Of a DNA stretch of 64,000 nucleotides, positions 11,514 through 23,224 are shown piece after piece. The first letter of the stretch is position 1, and every line of letters starts with the position of its first letter. The notes beneath the pieces are model-generated. The model did no database searches, was not told where the DNA came from, and saw only the letters and a list, made by a program, of their open reading frames with translations. This DNA is from Euptelea pleiosperma (lineage: Eukaryota; Streptophyta; Magnoliopsida; Ranunculales; Eupteleaceae): positions 42,154,450 to 42,218,449 of the forward strand of contig CM068545.1 of assembly GCA_035048495.1 (NCBI GenBank). The letters run 5' to 3'. A program made the position numbers and the translations under genes.

Positions 11514-13311
11514 ATTTTCTCTTTAATTTTGTAATAATTTCTCTCTCCTCTCTCTCTCTCTAAACCTCACTCTCCCTCCACTCTCAAATATCAATCATCC
11601 GATCCTCTCTCCTCCTACAATCACTCTATCCTACGGCCTATGTTGGCCGATCTCCACCGTTTGATGATCCGTCCCATCATTGCCATCCAATTCTATCATC
11701 CGATCGCTAGTGGATCATCCATCATCCATCCTATCATCATCACACCCATCTTCTAAGAGATCGGCACAGGATGAGCAGTTATCCACGAAAAGGTGATCTT
11801 AGCCGTGTGAGTGGTGCATCCATCAAAGGGCTGCCAAAAATGGATTTCAAGGATGTTAAAAATATAATTTTCAAAATATAAAAACTCCTTTAAAAAGATA
11901 TTACTATTTTGCAAAATAAGTTTTAAGAAAAGTCCAAAGGCTTTAAAAGGAAATAGGAGATTTTGAAAGGGATATTTTAGAATGGGTAAAGATGTAAGCT
12001 TTTTCTTGAAGAGAATAATTTTGGAAAGAATGGATGGTGTCAATTTTTGAAAATGAAATTTCCAACAGAAGTGGAAAATTTTCCAAAGAAGGAAAAAGGC
12101 ATTAAATAGAAAAACGTTTTGGCCTTTGAATGGAGGATCGTTTTAGGGAACCTCTCCACGTTTTCTTCTTTTGGAAACTCTTTCCATAAGAGGAGAAGAA
12201 GGAAACGTGGAAGAAAATATCCCCCCCTTCACATTCTATTCCTCTCTCCTCCCTCAAACAGTTTTAGCAAGGGAGATCACTCCCAAATATCATTCCCATT
12301 CACGCCTCTCCCCATTCACGTTTTCACTTCCAGCCCCCATCTCTTCCCTCTCCTCTGAACCTCACGACTGGCCCCATCTCTCTACCCCATTCCACACATT
12401 CTCCTCTCTCCCTCAAGCTCTTCAATCTGAAACCGTCCTCACCATCTCTGCAAAAAAAAAAAAAAAAGAAAAAAAAAAAAAAAAAAAAAAGAAAAAGAGA
12501 AAACCAGAAAAAAAAAGAAGAGAGAAGAAGGTGGGAAGAAGAAGAAAAGGAGAAGGAGAGTCTCCTTCTTGGTCACCTGCTGCTGGAGCACCGCCCACTC
12601 AACCCACAGTCCAAACCTCTACACCATTGGTTGAGCTGTTGCTCCCCTCAACCACCGTGCAACCTTCTTTCTCCACTGCCTCCATTACCGGAGTGCAGGT
12701 CTGCTGCATAGTTCCTCCACTTCTAGCGCTTCTCACGGACCCCCCCTCAAGCTGCAACACCTCATAGCAGCAAGCCTTCAAGGTCTGTACATCCCTTACT
12801 GAATCACCATTGTTGCCGGAGTTGAACATCTGCAACTCCGGCCAACAGATTTTCTTAACCACACACCTCCATCACAGCCACCACCACGACCTGCAACTTG
12901 CAGCTCTGGTCCACACGGCCCCCCTCAAGCTGCAACACCTCATAACAGCAAGCCTTCAAGGCTACAGCTGTTGGTGTGCACCGCCCAGCCCACCACCATC
13001 AAACACCATCACCAACGCCTCCAATCAGCCACGTCTCTAACATGCTCCACAAGCCGTCGCCTCCATCTTCCCACCTGCCATTACCGCCACCATCAAAACC
13101 TCTTTCACCACCGAGATCACCTGCTGAATCATGTCCACACCCGCTCCTTCAAGGCCATGCTGTGAATCACTTCCACCCCCTTTCACTTCTTGATCTCTTT
13201 CACGACCAGCACCTCCATGCAACCACTTCACTTTCTGGTTCAATCCACCATTCATGATCGACCTTCAATCATTGGCCAAGCACTCCATTGTCGGCCGATC
13301 ACACCTCTCTA

Positions 13312-13750
13312 GTAAGTGGCGATTCCTTCTCTCTTACTAGTTCTTTTCTCTCTCTAGTTTTCTCCCTCTAGGTTTGTTTTCTCCCTTTCTTTCAATTTTC
13401 TCTTTCTAGGTTTTTAATTTCTCTCTAAAAATCTCTCTTTTAATCATGTTTTCTAGATTTATTTTATTGCTTAATTTGATTTGAAAAGTTTTAAGTGGTT
13501 GCTTATCTCAATCAATAAAGTTGTTATTTTCAATTTCTTAGTTTATTTTTGTGTTTTTGTTATTGCGTGTGGCAAATTCTCTCTCTAGATTCATCAAAAT
13601 CATGTTTTAAACTTCGATCCACCCCTCTCATCCTTCCATCGAGTTCTTTAGCATGTTCCGTCATTTTATGATTCTTGTTTGCGCTAACTAAACCCCGAGT
13701 GCGGATCGACATCCGACACGAATCCCTATACAAAGCCTGTAATTTTGCAG
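13312..13750 (+). other. Putative intron in Ath-3 5' LTR (R/U5)
   Basis: Donor CTA|GTAAGTGG, a U/pyrimidine-rich body and acceptor ATTTTGCAG|GA give 439 nt. An equivalent pair lies at the same place in the Ath-4 LTR (also 439 nt) and in S2, S4 and the Ath-2 3' LTR (404-430 nt). No transcript evidence is available here. Confidence 0.45.
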
Positions 13751-13835
13751 GAATTTTGAGGCTCGGATCAAATTACAAATCTAGTTAATTTTAGGGTTTC
13801 CGTAACCAACGACGCGGAAAAACCCTACTTTCAAA

Positions 13836-13853
13836 TGGCGCCGCTGCCGCTCG
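13836..13853 (+). other. Primer-binding site (tRNA-Asp type)
   Basis: TGGCGCCGCTGCCGCTCG begins 2 bp after the LTR end (13833). Confidence 0.88.
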
Positions 13854-14613
13854 GGTGTTCGGGAGTGCGAAAAAGGACGTAAAGACGGAATTGGAAAGTT
13901 GCTGAAGTGAAAAGCTGCTCAATTTGGCCAGCCCGACCTTTTCGGGAAACTTTCTATTTTTTGTTTTTATTGATTTTTAGCAGTTTTTAAATTACTATTT
14001 TTAATGCCTCGGAAGGCCGAGTGCAATTTGTAATAATTTAGGAATTTTACAGCTTTCCATATAACTGCTAGATCTTGTTCTAGGGTTTTTTAGAAACCCT
14101 AGATTAAGTGGAAATTACCAAAAAAATAATAAAATCAAAATTCAAAAAAAAAAAAATTAGGGTTTTATATTCTGCAGATTTTTAGAAATCACCAATCAAG
14201 GATTTGCGATTTTTGGACAGATTCCAAAATCTTGAAACTCTGCTTAATTAGGGTTTCCCCTCTTAGAAGTTTCCTCTTTAGAAGAATTTCTATCTTTAGA
14301 AATCTTCCGAATTTGGAAAAGTCTGCAAAAGGAAACACCCCAAATCTAGCAGAATTTCAATTTTGGGAAATTTCTCAAAATTGTAAGGGATCTCGCAATC
14401 AAATCTTTCTTGGAATATCTCCACCGTTCGGGAAACTTTCCAATCTAGGTATTTTCCAATCTGGGAATTCCTAAATTTTAACCCATTTCAAACTTGGAAA
14501 TTAATACAAAAACTTGCCTAAATCCAGTACTTGTTCAGTGAACCCTAAAAAGGCAAGGATCTTCCAAATAGAATCCCAAATACCTAGACCGTGCGATCTA
14601 ACTATTTTTGCAG

Positions 14614-14730
14614 GAACACGATCCAGTGTGGGTAGGGAGCGAAAGCTCAAAGAGGTGGAGTCGGGCCCAAGCCCATTAGGATACCCCTCTCTAACCCACG
14701 GAGGAGACCCCGTGGCGTGGCCCACGGGAG
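14614..14730 (+). other. 117-nt exon-like block in leader
   Basis: Preceded by ATTTTTGCAG and followed by GGGAG|GTAAGT. The same length and borders occur in Ath-1 (5756-5872, minus) and Ath-4 (46771-46887). Ath-2 keeps the 3' border (CAG|GTGAGT). Confidence 0.4.
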
Positions 14731-15682
14731 GTAAGTCTCTATCCTCGCCTTGAGTGCGATACAGAGCATATTGAGTGCATCATTGCCGCTTGTCTATTTG
14801 CTTTCGCATACATATTCTTCGACTTGCGTGGCGTGGCCGTTAATCAATCAACTTTAAGAGAGCAGACCCAGCTCCAAAATTGAAACTGGTGGGATTTCAT
14901 CACCCACCTCATCATTCCAACTGATTTGATCCCAAGGCTCCATTTAATTAAAAGAATCAAGAAGTAGAGCCAATTAGCCCGGTGTTCGAGGAAAAATCCA
15001 CACAAAGCGAACCCGCTTAACATCCAATCGAAATAAGACCACGAGCGCGGGTCCCTGTTGTCTAACACACCCATAAGTCCCTGCTACTCAAGTACACTGA
15101 GCTCAACGTGGCATCTTGGACTATTCGGCGGTTAGTTGCGTGTGGACTAGGAACACGCATCAACCCTAGCTTAACCCGAGGGAACACTCTTCTTATCCAC
15201 TTGACCAATCCGGTTAGTCTGGGACGTACTTAAGCCAGCCATTGTGCCGCATGTCTGTCTAGGCTTCGGATTGCCTTGTTGTTAACTAGAGCTAGTACTA
15301 AAGGATTCGCTCTGAAGAGTGTAGCCTGGTGAGAACCTCTGAGTGCAAAACAGTTTGTCCGGCGGTTAAAAGATAAACCAGTGGTCCGCCCACTGTCATA
15401 ATCTACTCTAGCCCCAAAACTAACAAAGATAATTCCTAAAATATATCCTCATTGCTTAGAATAGGATTATCTGTGCTTGGTGTGCATCATTTAGGATAGT
15501 GTTCCTCTCTGGCAACTTTTTGCCAAGTATAGAGCTTGCCTCATTAGCGTATGTCCGGTTAGACTCGCCCGAACAAGCGCTTGATTCGATCTGAGAATCA
15601 CGTCCCTACAGTGGATCCTCCACTGAATTCTTCCCCATCTCTTTCCCCACCCGCCTCCCCCAGTACTACTACCTTTGTAGTC

Positions 15683-16873
15683 ATGGCAGTCGAACGACCT
15701 CTTATAGAGACGTTCGCTCCTATCTCTGCCAATCTGCCCACTTGCATTGTTCTCCCACCTACTACGGCGGTACAGTTTGAGATCAGGCCACAGACGATCC
15801 AAATGCTGCCAACCTTTCGTGGTCTCCCAAGAGAAGACCCATATTCCCATATTCGGGAATTCCAACATGTCATCCTACTTTTCAAGAATCAGAACCTCGA
15901 TGATGACAATGTGCGTCTGCGAGTTTTCTCATTCTCGCTCAAAGACCGAGCCTCAGATTGGCTCTACTCCTTACCCGCTGATTCAATCAGCAGTTGGAAA
16001 GAATTGGTGGGCAAATTCATGTCTAAATTCTACCCCATGACTCGGACCAACCAAATGAAGCAACTCATCCAGGACTTTCAACAGAAGTCCGATGAGAAAT
16101 TTTTCGAAGCGTGGGATAGATTCCAAGACTACCTGACTAAGTGCCCCCACCATAGCATCGATAAGGGCAATCTTGTCCATGTCTTCTACAAGGGACTTAC
16201 TGATGAGTCCCGGACCATGGTAGAGTCCATGTGCCAAGGAAAATTCCTGCACCAAACTCCGACCGATGCATACAAATTCTTGGGAGAGTTAGGAGAAAAC
16301 TCTCAACATTGGACGACTGACTCAGAGTTTAGTCAAACCACGTCGGTCCAAAGGACAACCAAGGGACATGATGCTACAGCTGATACTGAGCTTCGATCAG
16401 TCATTCAAGAGTTGAGCAAGTCAGTCTCGGCACTGGCTGTGTCTGTACAAAAGCCTACTCAACAATCTACCCCAGTCATGCATGTGGGACACGAGAGCCC
16501 TATGGAATCCTGTACCCTCTGTCTGCAACCCTCCCATACTACTGAGCATTGTCCTTTGAATGAAGGATGGTCTAATCCTCTTCAGGAAGAAGTTTGTGCT
16601 TTCAGCACATACAAACCTCCTACTCAGAACTCGTATAGTCAATCTTATCATCCGGACACGAGAAACCACCCTAACTTCTCTTGGAGGCCTCAGTCTACTC
16701 AACCTCAAGCTCGACCTCCGCGTCAACCTCAGGGCATGTATCCCCCTGGGTTCAATCAACCCACTAGGCAATTCAATCAAGGTCAGTACCAGCAGAGTCA
16801 GTACCCATCTACTCAGAACCAGCAGTTCCAACAGGGTCAATACTCTAGACAACCGAGCACATTTCAGAATTAG
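15683..16873 (+). pseudogene. gag-pol: Ath-3 gag, ended by a premature TAG
   Basis: Gag begins at ATG 15683 ([11 protein letters not shown]); the open frame extends upstream to 15581 without an ATG. It contains the retrotransposon Gag core ([15 protein letters not shown] onward), a basic/aromatic second half, the CCHC zinc knuckle (CTLC....H....C) that binds element RNA, and a Gln/Pro-rich tail. The frame stops at TAG 16871-16873, where the intact copy has CAG; the same frame then continues into protease and RT. Programmed readthrough is possible in principle, but Ath-4 has no stop here, so mutation is the simpler reading. Confidence 0.92.
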
Positions 16874-19800
16874 CAAAGAGTTTCCCCGAAGTTTCAGAAC
16901 CAACAGATTGTCCCAACTAATTCTTCCGCCTATAACTATAATGCCCCGATGAGCTCGAGTCGCGAATTGGTGCCTCAGCTCCCATTAGCTGCTCCCCAAC
17001 AGTCGGTCCCCAAACCTGGTATCGAGGACCTTCTAGCTCAACTCATTACTCAATCTATGCAACGCCTAGAGCAACAGCAACAGCAATCCATGCTTCGTCT
17101 AGAGCAACGCTTAGGTAACCTGGAAGCTGAGAAAGCTAAAGGCATCTTCCCTAGCCAACCCATCGCTAACCCAAAAGGAAATGCCAAAGGAGCAGTATAT
17201 GAGATCGGATCCCAATCTCAAAGCCAGAATGAGAATTGTCAAGGGGAGGTGCAAGTTGTAACCACCCTACGATCTGGAAAAACTGTGGACATGGGAGTCC
17301 AACCACCACCGGTGCCATCTCCAGCACCCATCACTCGCACCGCGGAAACTAGTCCAAATCCTACCTCTGCTTCTTCTACCTCTGCACCAACATCAGATAT
17401 CCCTGTGCAGAAATCTAAGGCTAAAGACAAATCCATTTGTCGAGTAAAGCCTCCCTTCCCGGACAGACTTGTCCAAGATAAGCGGGATCAGCAATTATCA
17501 GAGATCTTAGACGTCTTTAAAGACGTCCAGATCAATATCCCATTCCTTTCTGCTATCAAGCAAATCCCTTCCTATGCCAAATTCCTCAAGGACTTGTGCA
17601 CAGTTAAGCGGCGTACGCATGTACCCAAAGCTGCCTTCTTGGCCGAAAAAGCTACCGCGTTCATTCAACGCAACAGTGTGATCAAACACAAGGATCCAGG
17701 TAGCCCAACTGTCCAATGTGAAATTGGAGATAACTTTAGCTGCACTACCTTGCTAGATTTAGGGGCTAGCGTAAACCTCATACCATTCTCGGTATATCAG
17801 CAGTTAGGACTGAAAGATATGAAACCTACCAATGTCACCCTGAAATTGGCTGATCAGTCCATCAAGATTCCAAGAGGAATCATTGAAGATGTCCTAGTAA
17901 AAGTCGCTGACTTTTATTATCCTGTGGACTTTATCATTCTCGACACCGAGCCGTGTCAGGATAACCGCATTCCGGTCATCTTAGGCCGTCCATTCCTTGC
18001 CACCGCGAACGCACACATCGGGTGCCGGGACGGAAACATGTCCATTGCTTTCGGTAACCTCAAAGCTGAGGTCAACATCTTTCGTTTAATGCAACAAGAT
18101 GCCGATCGCGAAGTGACCGATGAAATGTGTGCCGTTGAGAGTCTAATCCCGGACTCCACCGAAGATATTCTTAAGCAGTGTCTAGAACACTTTGGAGCTG
18201 ACTTTGCAACAGAGTCAGCCATTTTTGATCTCAATGATCTTTTGGAAACTACTCCACTGATAGAGATCCCCGCTCCACTCATCGAGTTCGAGCCTCTGAT
18301 AACCATGGCCAAAGAACCCATCCTTCCTTTACCTACTGAAGTCAAACCTCTTCAATCCGTGTCTTCTGTGACACCTATTTCTACTCCATCTGCTCCAATA
18401 TTGGAGCTCAAGCCACTTCCAACAGATCTTTCCTATGCCTATCTTGGTCCTAAGGAAACCTACCCTGTCATTATTGCTTCCGCTTTGTCTGAGAGTGAAC
18501 GTAAAAAACTTCTCGAGCTGCTCAACGAGCACAAATCTGCGATAGGGTGGACCATAGATGATATTCGAGGCATAGACCCCTCGGTGTGCCAACATCACAT
18601 CTATCTCGAGGATGAATCCAAAACCTCGCGAGAACACCAGAGGAGGTTGAACCCCGTGTTGAAGGATGTAGTCCGGGACGAGGTCCTTAAACTGTTAGAT
18701 GCGGGTATCATTTACCCCATCTCCGATAGCAAATGGGTGAGTCCGATTCATGTCGTCCCTAAAAAGGCAGGATTCACAGTTGTGGAAAATGAGAACAAGG
18801 AAATGGTAACCCAGCACCTGAAGAAAGGGTGGAGAGTCTGCATCGATTACCGACGACTCAACACCAACACTAGGAAGGACCATTTTCCTTTACCCTTCAT
18901 AGACCAAATGTTGGAGAGATTAGCAGGTCACTCCTATTACTACTTCCTCGATGGTTACTCAGGGTATAATCAAATACCAATCGCCCCTGAGGATCACAAG
19001 AAGACAACCTTCACTTGTCCCTTTGGCACTTTTGCCTACAAGCGCATGCCCTTTGGCCTCTGCAATGCACCCGCGACCTTTCAAAGGTGTATGATGAGCA
19101 TATTCTCTGACATGGTGGAAAAATTGCTCAAAGTCTTTATGGACGACTTCTCAGTTTTTGGGTCATCCTTTGATGACTGTCTGAACCATCTAGGGCTTGT
19201 ACTTCACCGTTGTCAGGACAAGCGACTTGTCCTCAATTGGGAGAAATGCCACTTCATGGTGAAGAAGGGCATTGTTCTGGGACATGTCATTTCCCATCAG
19301 GGCATTGAGGTCGACAAAGCTAAAATCGATATCATCTCGACCTTGCCCATTCCTAAGTCCGTGCGTGACATCCGATCCTTTTTGGGACACGGAGGATTCT
19401 ATAGGCGATTCATCAAGGACTTCTCTCAAATCGCTCGACCTCTGTCCCATCTTCTGGCTAAAGATAGTCCTTTCGACTTTAATGCTGACTGTGTCAAGGC
19501 ATTTGAGCGTCTCAAATCTGAGCTCACTACTGCGCCCATTATCCGTCCCCCGGACTGGACTCTACCTTTCGAGGTAATGTGCGATGCTTCTGACTACGCG
19601 TTAGGCGCCGTTCTAGGGCAGAGAGTTGACAAAAGGTCACACGTGATCTACTACGCGAGCAAAACTCTTAACTCTGCCCAAATGAATTACTCTACCACTG
19701 AGAAAGAACTCCTGGCGGTAGTCTTCGCCCTTGATAAATTCCGTCAGTACCTCTTAGCCACTAAGGTGGTTGTGTACACTGATCATGCAGCCCTTCGTTA

Positions 19801-20379
19801 TCTCATGTCGAAAAAGGAAACCAAACCTCGATTAATTCGATGGATTCTCTTACTGCAGGAATTCGACCTCGAGATTAAGGATAAGAAAGGAACTGAGAAT
19901 GTAGTAGCTGATCACTTGTCTAGACTGACTTTAGAGTCATCCTTCGACACCCAGCCCATCCCTGAAACCTTTCCAGACGAACAACTATTCGCCATCTCTG
20001 TTAATCCTTGGTATGCTGACATTGTCAACTACCTTGTCACCGAAGAAATGCCTTCACACTGGTCAAAATAGGACAAAAGCCAATTCCTAGCAAGAGTTAA
20101 GTACTACTCTTGGGATGACCCTTATTTGTATAAATACTGTCCTGACCAGATCATTCGTCTCTGTGTCCCTGAATCGGACCAACTCAATCTCTTGTCCTCG
20201 TGTCATGACCAACCTTGTGGTGGTCATTTCAGTACTAAGAAAACTGCAGAAAAAGTTCTGCAATGCGGATTCTACTGGCCTACACTATTTAAAGATGCCC
20301 ATATCTACTGCAAAACCTGTCCTAATTGCCAGCATCTAGGCCGCATCACCCAGAGGAACATGATGCCCCTCAATCCCAT
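16874..20379 (+). pseudogene. gag-pol: Ath-3 protease, RT, RNase H and start of integrase
   Basis: Same frame as gag. In order: poly-Gln coiled segment, aspartic protease (DLGAS, about 17757), reverse transcriptase ([11 protein letters not shown]; catalytic FMDD about 19137-19148), RNase H (CDAS, TEKELLA, YTDHAAL), then the integrase HHCC zinc-binding domain. A TAG at 20069-20071 (CAG in Ath-4) ends the long open stretch from 16949. The frame continues to RNMMPL, where solo LTR S2 is inserted (target CCCAT 20375-20379). The RT/RNase H part alone is intact over 1,040 codons. Confidence 0.93.
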
Positions 20380-21331
20380 TGATATTCGCTCAAAAGTGCT
20401 TATTTTAAGCACTTATCCTGTTAGCGTTATCGCACTCTCCTACGTAAAACTGCTCTAATTATCCACTTTTCTACGTAAGAGTCTATCTCATTGCGTAAAA
20501 CACACTTTTCTGGATGAAATGGTATATTTGCATGCATTAAACACATTTTCGGAAGTCTAAATATTAAGCCGTTCTGATTACGCGCTTCTTCTGTCGCAGG
20601 ACACCCCGATGGGACGATTTTCGAGACTTGTGGGCCCAAATCGATCATGAAAGCCCATTATCAAAGCTTAACAAGCCCACATGCTATAACTAGAAGATAT
20701 GGGCCAAATATGGGCTGAATAAGAGGACCAAAAAGTCGGCCCAAAGAACGAAGAGAGTAGGAGAGCCAATGACCAAGAGACGGACCAAAGCGTTTAAAGC
20801 CACATGAGTCAGCAAAGAATGATGGTCGACTCTACTGGAGAAGCGTGAGGATGGTCACAGTGAAGAACAGGGTTCCAGACCCTCCGCCAGTGCTTTTTTC
20901 CATTTTTTTTGATACTTTTTCTCTCATCTCTCCTTATTCTCTCTCTCTCTTCATCTCTCGATCCTCGAATCTACTGACCTAACCCCAGAACTCCTGCCTA
21001 TCAGCTCTATCTCATCTCCCTTAGCTTTCTGACCGTTGGATCTTCCATCGGACCGTTGGATCTTCAATCGGACCGTTGGATCTCTCTAGATCCGTCGATC
21101 TACCAATCTGGGTCCCAATCAAGTCACCATCCATCCGATCGCCTTCAGAATGCCTGTCACATCATCTTGTGAGACGATGGACATCATCAGTCCATGTGGG
21201 CCAGTAGCCGGGCCCATCAGCATCGACCCGCTGTCCGACCAGTTAGTGGACCCCGCGAATTTCAAAAATAATTTTAATTAAATGGGGGGTCCACTAATTG
21301 GGGAGATTCCCCATAGAAAAGTAGCATTTTA

Positions 21332-21372
<41 letters not shown>

Positions 21373-21391
21373 TTTTTATTTTCAAAAAATA

Positions 21392-21417
21392 CCCTATTTC
21401 CATTAATGGAAATAGGG
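21392..21417 (+). promoter_or_regulatory. 26-bp palindrome plus TATA box in S2
   Basis: Perfect palindrome (arm CCCTATTTCCATT), then AGC and TTTATAAG at 21421-21428. Confidence 0.8.
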
Positions 21418-21894
21418 AGCTTTATAAGATGAGGGAGAAGGGTTCGTTCGAACCCTAATCCCCCTCAAATCTTCTCTTCTCTTCCCCCAATCTCTTCTCC
21501 TATCAATCCCCCTCCTCCTTCTCCTCTTTTTTTCACTTTTATCATCGTCTTCTTCATCTCTCCGGCGGACTGAACCAGTCCGTGGAGCACAACCTCCTCC
21601 TCTTCTCCACGCTGAAGACCACGTCATCATCCTCCAGCCACTTCCTGATGCTCCACCGCTCCTTCCTCCAGTATCGCAGCACCTCGTAGCCACCACACCT
21701 CTCCCTCACGAGCTGCCATCTCCGGCGAAGCAAACCTGCATCACCGGTAAGTTCTATTCTCTCCCCCTTCTCTTCTTCTCTTTCTTCCTCTTTCTTCTTC
21801 TTTCTTCTTCTTCTTCTTCTTCTTCTTCTTCTTCTTCTTCTTTTTCTTCTTCTTCTAGCATCTGTAGTCCTCGTTCTTTTTTTTTTTTTACTTA

Positions 21895-21919
21895 CCGGAG
21901 TTGCAGGCTGCAACTCCGG
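21895..21919 (+). repeat. Conserved LTR hairpin, 12-bp arms
   Basis: CCGGAGTTGCAG, one G, then the exact complement. The upstream side is a long TTC/T tract. Confidence 0.88.
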
Positions 21920-23224
21920 CCGACTCTGTACACAGGCAGGACATTACTGCCCCCTACTCCTCCCTCTCCTCATCTTCCCCTTCTTATTCTTCTTATTCTC
22001 CTTCCCTTCTTATTCTACTTTCAGTTTCAAAAAGAAAAAAATAAATAAATAAAAAATACAGAATCGCCGGCGAACTCCATTAACGCCGGCGAACTCTGAT
22101 AGGCTCTTCCCCTTCTTCTTTCTTCTTCTTCTTCTTCCTTCCTCCTTCTTTCTTCTTCTTCTTCTTCTCTGCTATAGGTTCGACACCATCGTGGACTGCA
22201 ATACCGCCTGTTGCAGCACCACCAAGCACCTCCTTCCTTGCTCCGCCTTCCATCACCACCGTTCTCCCTTGACTGGTGCATCTTACAGCACCCTCCCTCA
22301 CGGACCAGGGTCTTTTTTGTTACCCTTGCACTGGGCAAGCGGTACAGCAGGTGGCGCTTCCATCCCCTTGAACCACAACCACCGTGTGGTCTTCCATCCT
22401 TCCACGTCACCACCTACAACAGTCCACACAGTGGACTGCTATACCGCCTCAACCCTCCTTGCAGCCATGTGCTTCACCTACGCCCCCCCAGTCCATGCAT
22501 GCCATCAACTTCCATGTGGAACACCTTGATTTATTCCAGGATCCATGGACTTCTCCAAACTTCCTTGGACAGCCACTATTTCGTGATCGCATGCAACCAC
22601 GATCAAGCCGTGTAGCGTGAATGCAACATTTCTCAGATCAACTTTCTCATTTCCTATCTCTTCAACAGCTGATCATCCGAGCCAAAACTCATACATCATT
22701 GGCCGATCCAATTGGCCGATCACATTTCGACCACCCCGGTATGTCCTAAGGTTACTTTCTCTCTTTAGTCTCTCTCTAGAACTCATTCTCTCTAGTTTCT
22801 CTCTCTTCTTTCACCTTCTCTCTCTAACCATCTCTTTTCTCTCTCTAAAAAAACCTCCCATCTCATCTTCTCTCTCTATCTATTCTTTTTTTTTTTGTTT
22901 CTCTCTCCATTCTTCACTTTCTCTCTCTACCCTAATCTCTTTTAATGCTTTCTAGTTTAGTTATTTTTATTTGATTTTCATTGTAAGAGACAAGTTCAGT
23001 TAAATAAATATGATTAAAGTATGATTGTGTTACATTATCTGCAATTTCCTCGTCATTTTATGCTCTTTAATTGCACTAACTAACCTCGAGTGTGGATCGA
23101 CATCCGACACGAATCCCTATACAGAATCTTTGAATTTTGCAGGATAATCGGATTAAAATTATAAATCTTGTTGAAGTTAGGGTTTCCGTAACCAACGACG
23201 CGGAAAAATCCTACTTTCACCCAT

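Larger units (their letters stand above)
10991..13833 (+). mobile_element. Ath-3 5' LTR
   Basis: 2,843 bp, ends TGATATTC...CTTTCA. It contains the tRNA-like block (11442-11513), an A-rich run near 12452-12490, the hairpin with 10-bp arms (12815-12842), donor A|GTAAGT at 13312, acceptor TTTTGCAG ending 13750, and the U5 hairpin at about 13793-13827. The 198-codon Lys-rich frame inside it (12171-12767) is low complexity and is not called a gene. Confidence 0.95.
13834..15682 (+). other. Ath-3 untranslated leader
   Basis: About 1.85 kb between the LTR and the gag ATG. It is AT-rich with many GGAAA/TTTCC words at 14050-14510, an imperfect palindrome at 14357-14386, the 117-nt exon-like block 14614-14730 (TTTTTGCAG before, GTAAGT after), and a segment near 14860-14960 with a GGTGGG/CCCACC stem that is also kept in Ath-2. 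A 79-codon frame opening with TTG (14514-14753) is not considered coding. Confidence 0.75.
20380..23219 (+). mobile_element. Solo LTR S2 inserted in Ath-3 integrase
   Basis: 2,840 bp, TGATATTCGC...CTACTTTCA, flanked by exact CCCAT duplications (20375-20379 and 23220-23224) with integrase coding sequence on both sides. Its first kilobase is close to the Ath-4 LTR; the middle cassette is different. It includes three MSA-like repeats (about 21030-21080), the 26-bp palindrome 21392-21417 and TTTATAAG at 21421, a (TTC)n tract about 21800-21846, the hairpin 21895-21919, and a putative intron 22739-23142 (GTATGT...TTTTGCAG). It is younger than the already young Ath-3. Confidence 0.96.

Noticed and set aside
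12171..12767. 198-codon frame in the Ath-3 LTR (also at 27250-27843)
   Set aside because: Low-complexity Lys/Ser/Pro translation across an A-run whose length differs between the two LTRs; no domain.
14514..14753. 79-codon frame in the leader, also in Ath-1 (5972-5733, minus)
   Set aside because: Opens with TTG, has no ATG, and is frameshifted in the intact Ath-4; conservation is better explained by the exon-like block.
16871..16873. In-frame UAG between gag and pol as programmed readthrough
   Set aside because: The intact Ath-4 has CAG there and an identical C>T change recurs at 20069; mutation is simpler.
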